Under the pieces are notes generated by a model, which was given only the letters and a program-made list of their open reading frames with translations, was not told where the DNA came from and did not search any database. Shown here piece by piece: positions 59,191 through 64,000 of a stretch of 64,000 bases of DNA (the first letter of the stretch is position 1; the number at the start of each line of letters is the position of its first letter). Where the stretch lies: assembly GCF_012184415.1 (NCBI RefSeq), contig NZ_VTOX01000006.1:1-64000 (forward strand), given 5' to 3'. This DNA is from Ramlibacter lithotrophicus (GTDB taxonomy: Bacteria; Pseudomonadota; Gammaproteobacteria; Burkholderiales; Burkholderiaceae_C). Both the position numbers and the translations under genes were made by a program.

Positions 59191-60032
59191 ACAGCCGCAA
59201 GCCGCAGGACATCGTGCGCGAGGAAGAGGCGCAGCTCGATTTCAGCCGTTCGATGAGCTACGGGGACTACCTTCAGCTCGACACGATCCTGGCCGCGCAG
59301 CACCCGCGTTCGCCCGACCACAACGAGATGCTGTTCATCGTCCAGCACCAGACCAGCGAGCTGTGGCTGAAACTGATGCTGCACGAACTGCGCGCGGCGA
59401 ACGCCGCCATCGCCGGCGACGAGCTCGGGGCCGCGTTCAAGATGCTCGCGCGCGTGAGCCGCATCATGGAGCAGCTGGTGCACGCCTGGGACGTGCTGGC
59501 GACGATGACGCCGACCGAGTACAGCGCGATCCGCCCATACCTCGGCAACTCGAGCGGCTTCCAGAGCGCCCAGTACCGCTGCCTCGAATTCGCCCTGGGC
59601 AACAAGAACGCGACGATGCTGCAGCCGCATGCCCATCACCCGCAGCGGCTGGCCGCGGTGCAGCAGGCCTTCGAGGCTCCCTCGCTCTACGACGAAGCGC
59701 TGCGGCTGCTGGCCCGGCGCGGACTGCCGGTGCCGGCGACGCACGTCGATCGCGACTGGAGGCAGCCGTACGCGGAAAGCGCCGACGTGGAGCAGGCCTG
59801 GCTCATGGTGTACCGCGACCCGAAGCGGTACTGGGACCTGTACGAACTCGGCGAGGAGCTCACCGACCTGGAAGACGCTTTCCGCCTGTGGCGCTTCCGC
59901 CATGTCACCACCGTGGAACGCATCATCGGATTCAAGCGCGGCACCGGCGGCACCGGCGGCGTGAGCTACCTGCGCAAGATGCTGGACGTGGTGCTGTTTC
60001 CGGAGATCTGGCGGCTGCGCACGGATCTCTAG
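59187..60032 (+). CDS. kynA: Tryptophan 2,3-dioxygenase
   Basis: 281 residues. [40 protein letters not shown] (with the distal haem-pocket His), [13 protein letters not shown] and [18 protein letters not shown] (conserved substrate loop) are the family hallmarks. It opens the indole ring of tryptophan to N-formylkynurenine. Last gene of the operon. Confidence 0.96.
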   Translation: MNSRKPQDIVREEEAQLDFSRSMSYGDYLQLDTILAAQHPRSPDHNEMLFIVQHQTSELWLKLMLHELRAANAAIAGDELGAAFKMLARVSRIMEQLVHAWDVLATMTPTEYSAIRPYLGNSSGFQSAQYRCLEFALGNKNATMLQPHAHHPQRLAAVQQAFEAPSLYDEALRLLARRGLPVPATHVDRDWRQPYAESADVEQAWLMVYRDPKRYWDLYELGEELTDLEDAFRLWRFRHVTTVERIIGFKRGTGGTGGVSYLRKMLDVVLFPEIWRLRTDL

Positions 60033-60090
60033 GAGCCTGGGCGGCAGAGAGACGGGCACCGCGTTGGGCCTGCAAGGGGGCCCAGGCTCC
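60032..60090. repeat. 11-bp perfect inverted repeat between kynA and the monooxygenase gene
   Basis: GGAGCCTGGGC (60032-60042) pairs with GCCCAGGCTCC (60080-60090) over a 37-nt loop. It separates two convergent genes and may act as a rho-dependent or bidirectional stop; no T-run follows. Confidence 0.5.
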
Positions 60091-60094
60091 AGGT

Positions 60095-61285
60095 TCAGCG
60101 GCCGTAGAGCCACGGCTGGTCGAGCAGCCGCTCTCCCAGCAGGCGCAGCGACAGATCGCGCCCCCAGCGCACCGGACCGGTGGCGTGGAAGATGCGGCCG
60201 TTGCGCTCCGCGCGCGACTGCACCCGGGCGCACCGCCTCCAGCGGTTCTCGGCGTAGGAGCGCAGTGCGCCAGCCACTTCGGCCGGCCGGCCGGCGACCG
60301 GCGCCAGCACGCGTCCGAGTTCCGCGGCATCCTCGATCGCCATGCCCGCGCCTTGCGCGAGGTAAGGGCGCATGGGATGCGCCGCGTCGCCCACCAGCGC
60401 GATGCGGCCGCTGGCCATCTGGTCGGCGCTCGCCAGCGGCGGCCGGTCGTGCAGGGCCCACAGGCGCCAGCCCGGCATCGCGGCCACCAGGTGCTGCAGC
60501 GGCCTGGCGAGCGGCCCCATCGCCGCTACCAGGTCGGCCACCGCGGCGGCCTGGTCCCAGTCCTCGGGCGCGCCGCCGGTGCTGCCCTGCACGACGGCCA
60601 CCACGTTGAGCATCTCGCCGGCGCGCACCGGATAGGCGACCACATGCAGCCTCGGTCCCAGCCAGACCGTCACGTCCTCGCTGCGCAAGGCGGCCGGCAG
60701 GTCCCGCTGCAACGCGAGGGTGCGATATGCGAGGTGGCCGGTGGCCCGGGGCGGGCCGTCGTTGCACACCTGCTGGCGCACCTGGCTCCAGACGCCGTCC
60801 GCGCCCACCAGGACAGCGCCCAGGTCGTGCCCGGACTCGGCGACCTCGACCCGCACCTCCTGCGGTCCCGGCAACACCGTCGCTATGCGCGACCCGAGGT
60901 GCAACTCGGCGCCGGCCCGCTGCGCGCCTTCCAGCAGCACCGCCTGCAGGTCGGCCCGGTGCACGGTGAGGTATGGGGCGCCGTAGCGCTGCGTGAACGT
61001 CGGCCCGAGCCGCAGCGTGCCCACTTCCTGCCCGCCGACACCGTCACGTACGTGCAGTTCGCGCGGCTGCGCAGCCACGGCGCGCAGGGCGTCCCCGAGG
61101 CCCCACTCGCGCAGGATCCGGGTGGCGTTGGGGCCGAGCTGGATGCCCGCGCCGACCTCGCGCAGGGCTTCGGTGCGCTCGTACAGGCGGGCCTGCCAGC
61201 CCGCGCGCCGGCAGGCGATCGCGGCGGCGAGCCCGCCCATGCCGCCGCCGGCAATGAGCAACTGGTCGGTCACGCCCGCCCCCAT
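60095..61285 (-). CDS. FAD-dependent monooxygenase (salicylate hydroxylase-like)
   Basis: 396 residues from the ATG at 61285; a Met at 61303 or a GTG at 61273 are alternatives. LLIAGGGMGGLAAAIACRRA is the FAD Rossmann motif, GAVLVGADGVWSQVRQQV the D-G motif, and GRIALVGDAAHPMRPYLAQG the ribityl-binding G-D motif of aromatic hydroxylases. Class A flavoprotein hydroxylases act on salicylate, 3-hydroxybenzoate or similar. The kyn neighbourhood may hint at anthranilate or another kynurenine product, but this is not proved. Confidence 0.88.
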   Translation of the reverse strand: MGAGVTDQLLIAGGGMGGLAAAIACRRAGWQARLYERTEALREVGAGIQLGPNATRILREWGLGDALRAVAAQPRELHVRDGVGGQEVGTLRLGPTFTQRYGAPYLTVHRADLQAVLLEGAQRAGAELHLGSRIATVLPGPQEVRVEVAESGHDLGAVLVGADGVWSQVRQQVCNDGPPRATGHLAYRTLALQRDLPAALRSEDVTVWLGPRLHVVAYPVRAGEMLNVVAVVQGSTGGAPEDWDQAAAVADLVAAMGPLARPLQHLVAAMPGWRLWALHDRPPLASADQMASGRIALVGDAAHPMRPYLAQGAGMAIEDAAELGRVLAPVAGRPAEVAGALRSYAENRWRRCARVQSRAERNGRIFHATGPVRWGRDLSLRLLGERLLDQPWLYGR

Positions 61286-61337
61286 GGCGTTGCCCCACCG
61301 CATGGCGGCGGACTGCGCCCTGCGGCGGGCGCGGGCG

Positions 61338-64000
<2,663 letters not shown>

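Overview
The window is about 64 kb of high-GC, tightly packed chromosome. Gene content and order fit a betaproteobacterium of the order Burkholderiales, most likely Comamonadaceae (Ramlibacter/Variovorax type). The neighbourhood hda - HAD phosphatase - pcnB - folK beside purM, a convergent murJ / rpsT / argD-argF block, a kynBUA operon, and many DUF4124, RcnB/CigR-like and GlsB/YeaQ proteins are familiar from that group. This assignment is inference from gene content; there is no rRNA gene in the window to confirm it. I saw no tRNA, rRNA, CRISPR array, insertion sequence or prophage.

Layout. (1) 0-8.3 kb is accessory: a Fic-type N-terminal fragment at the left edge, a NYN-LOTUS protein, then a DNA-repair pair (radical SAM protein plus a DUF4130-UdgX fusion with a frameshift), flanked on both sides by paralogous copies of a membrane Mrr-like nuclease and a DUF4124 protein, and a cytochrome c. 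(2) 8.4-16.5 kb holds small stress/envelope proteins, a lipase, a VOC protein, an isocitrate dehydrogenase and an RraA-family protein. (3) 16.5-23 kb is an uptake/catabolic locus under a TetR regulator: substrate-binding protein (divergent), permease, epimerase, GNAT, DUF993 aldolase-like enzyme and ATPase. (4) 23-31 kb carries a YitT protein, a four-PAS histidine kinase, an aspartoacylase-like protein, a second IF-1, gshA and an esterase. (5) 31-38 kb has a HPF-like protein, the feoAB iron operon, the PA2779/PA2778 pair, low-complexity exported proteins and an L,D-transpeptidase. (6) 38-44.6 kb has a methyltransferase, DUF808, GNAT, a ferredoxin, two multihaem cytochromes and a phosphatase. 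(7) 44.6-57 kb is housekeeping: folK, pcnB, HAD, hda, an AI-2E transporter, purM, MFS, SirB1, murJ, rpsT, argD and argF. (8) 57-64 kb has a LexA-box gene, kynBUA, a flavin monooxygenase and the C-terminal part of aconitase acnA.

How the parts work together. Three regulatory signals stand out. First, a heptamer TCCTACA sits 54-65 nt (once 120 nt) before the start codon of nine small stress or envelope genes, always in the same orientation, with an AT-richer block 19-21 nt downstream in most; I interpret it as the promoter of an alternative-sigma or activator regulon. Second, a 20-bp palindrome occurs twice around tetR, once over the -35 box of the permease operon and once inside the spacer of the substrate-binding-protein promoter. 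Third, LexA-like boxes lie in front of the DNA-repair pair and of an uncharacterised gene at 57158. A terminator/antiterminator-like leader precedes argD and a Fur-like box precedes feoA.

All coordinates and motifs were read by eye. Family names rest on recognised motifs, not on searches.
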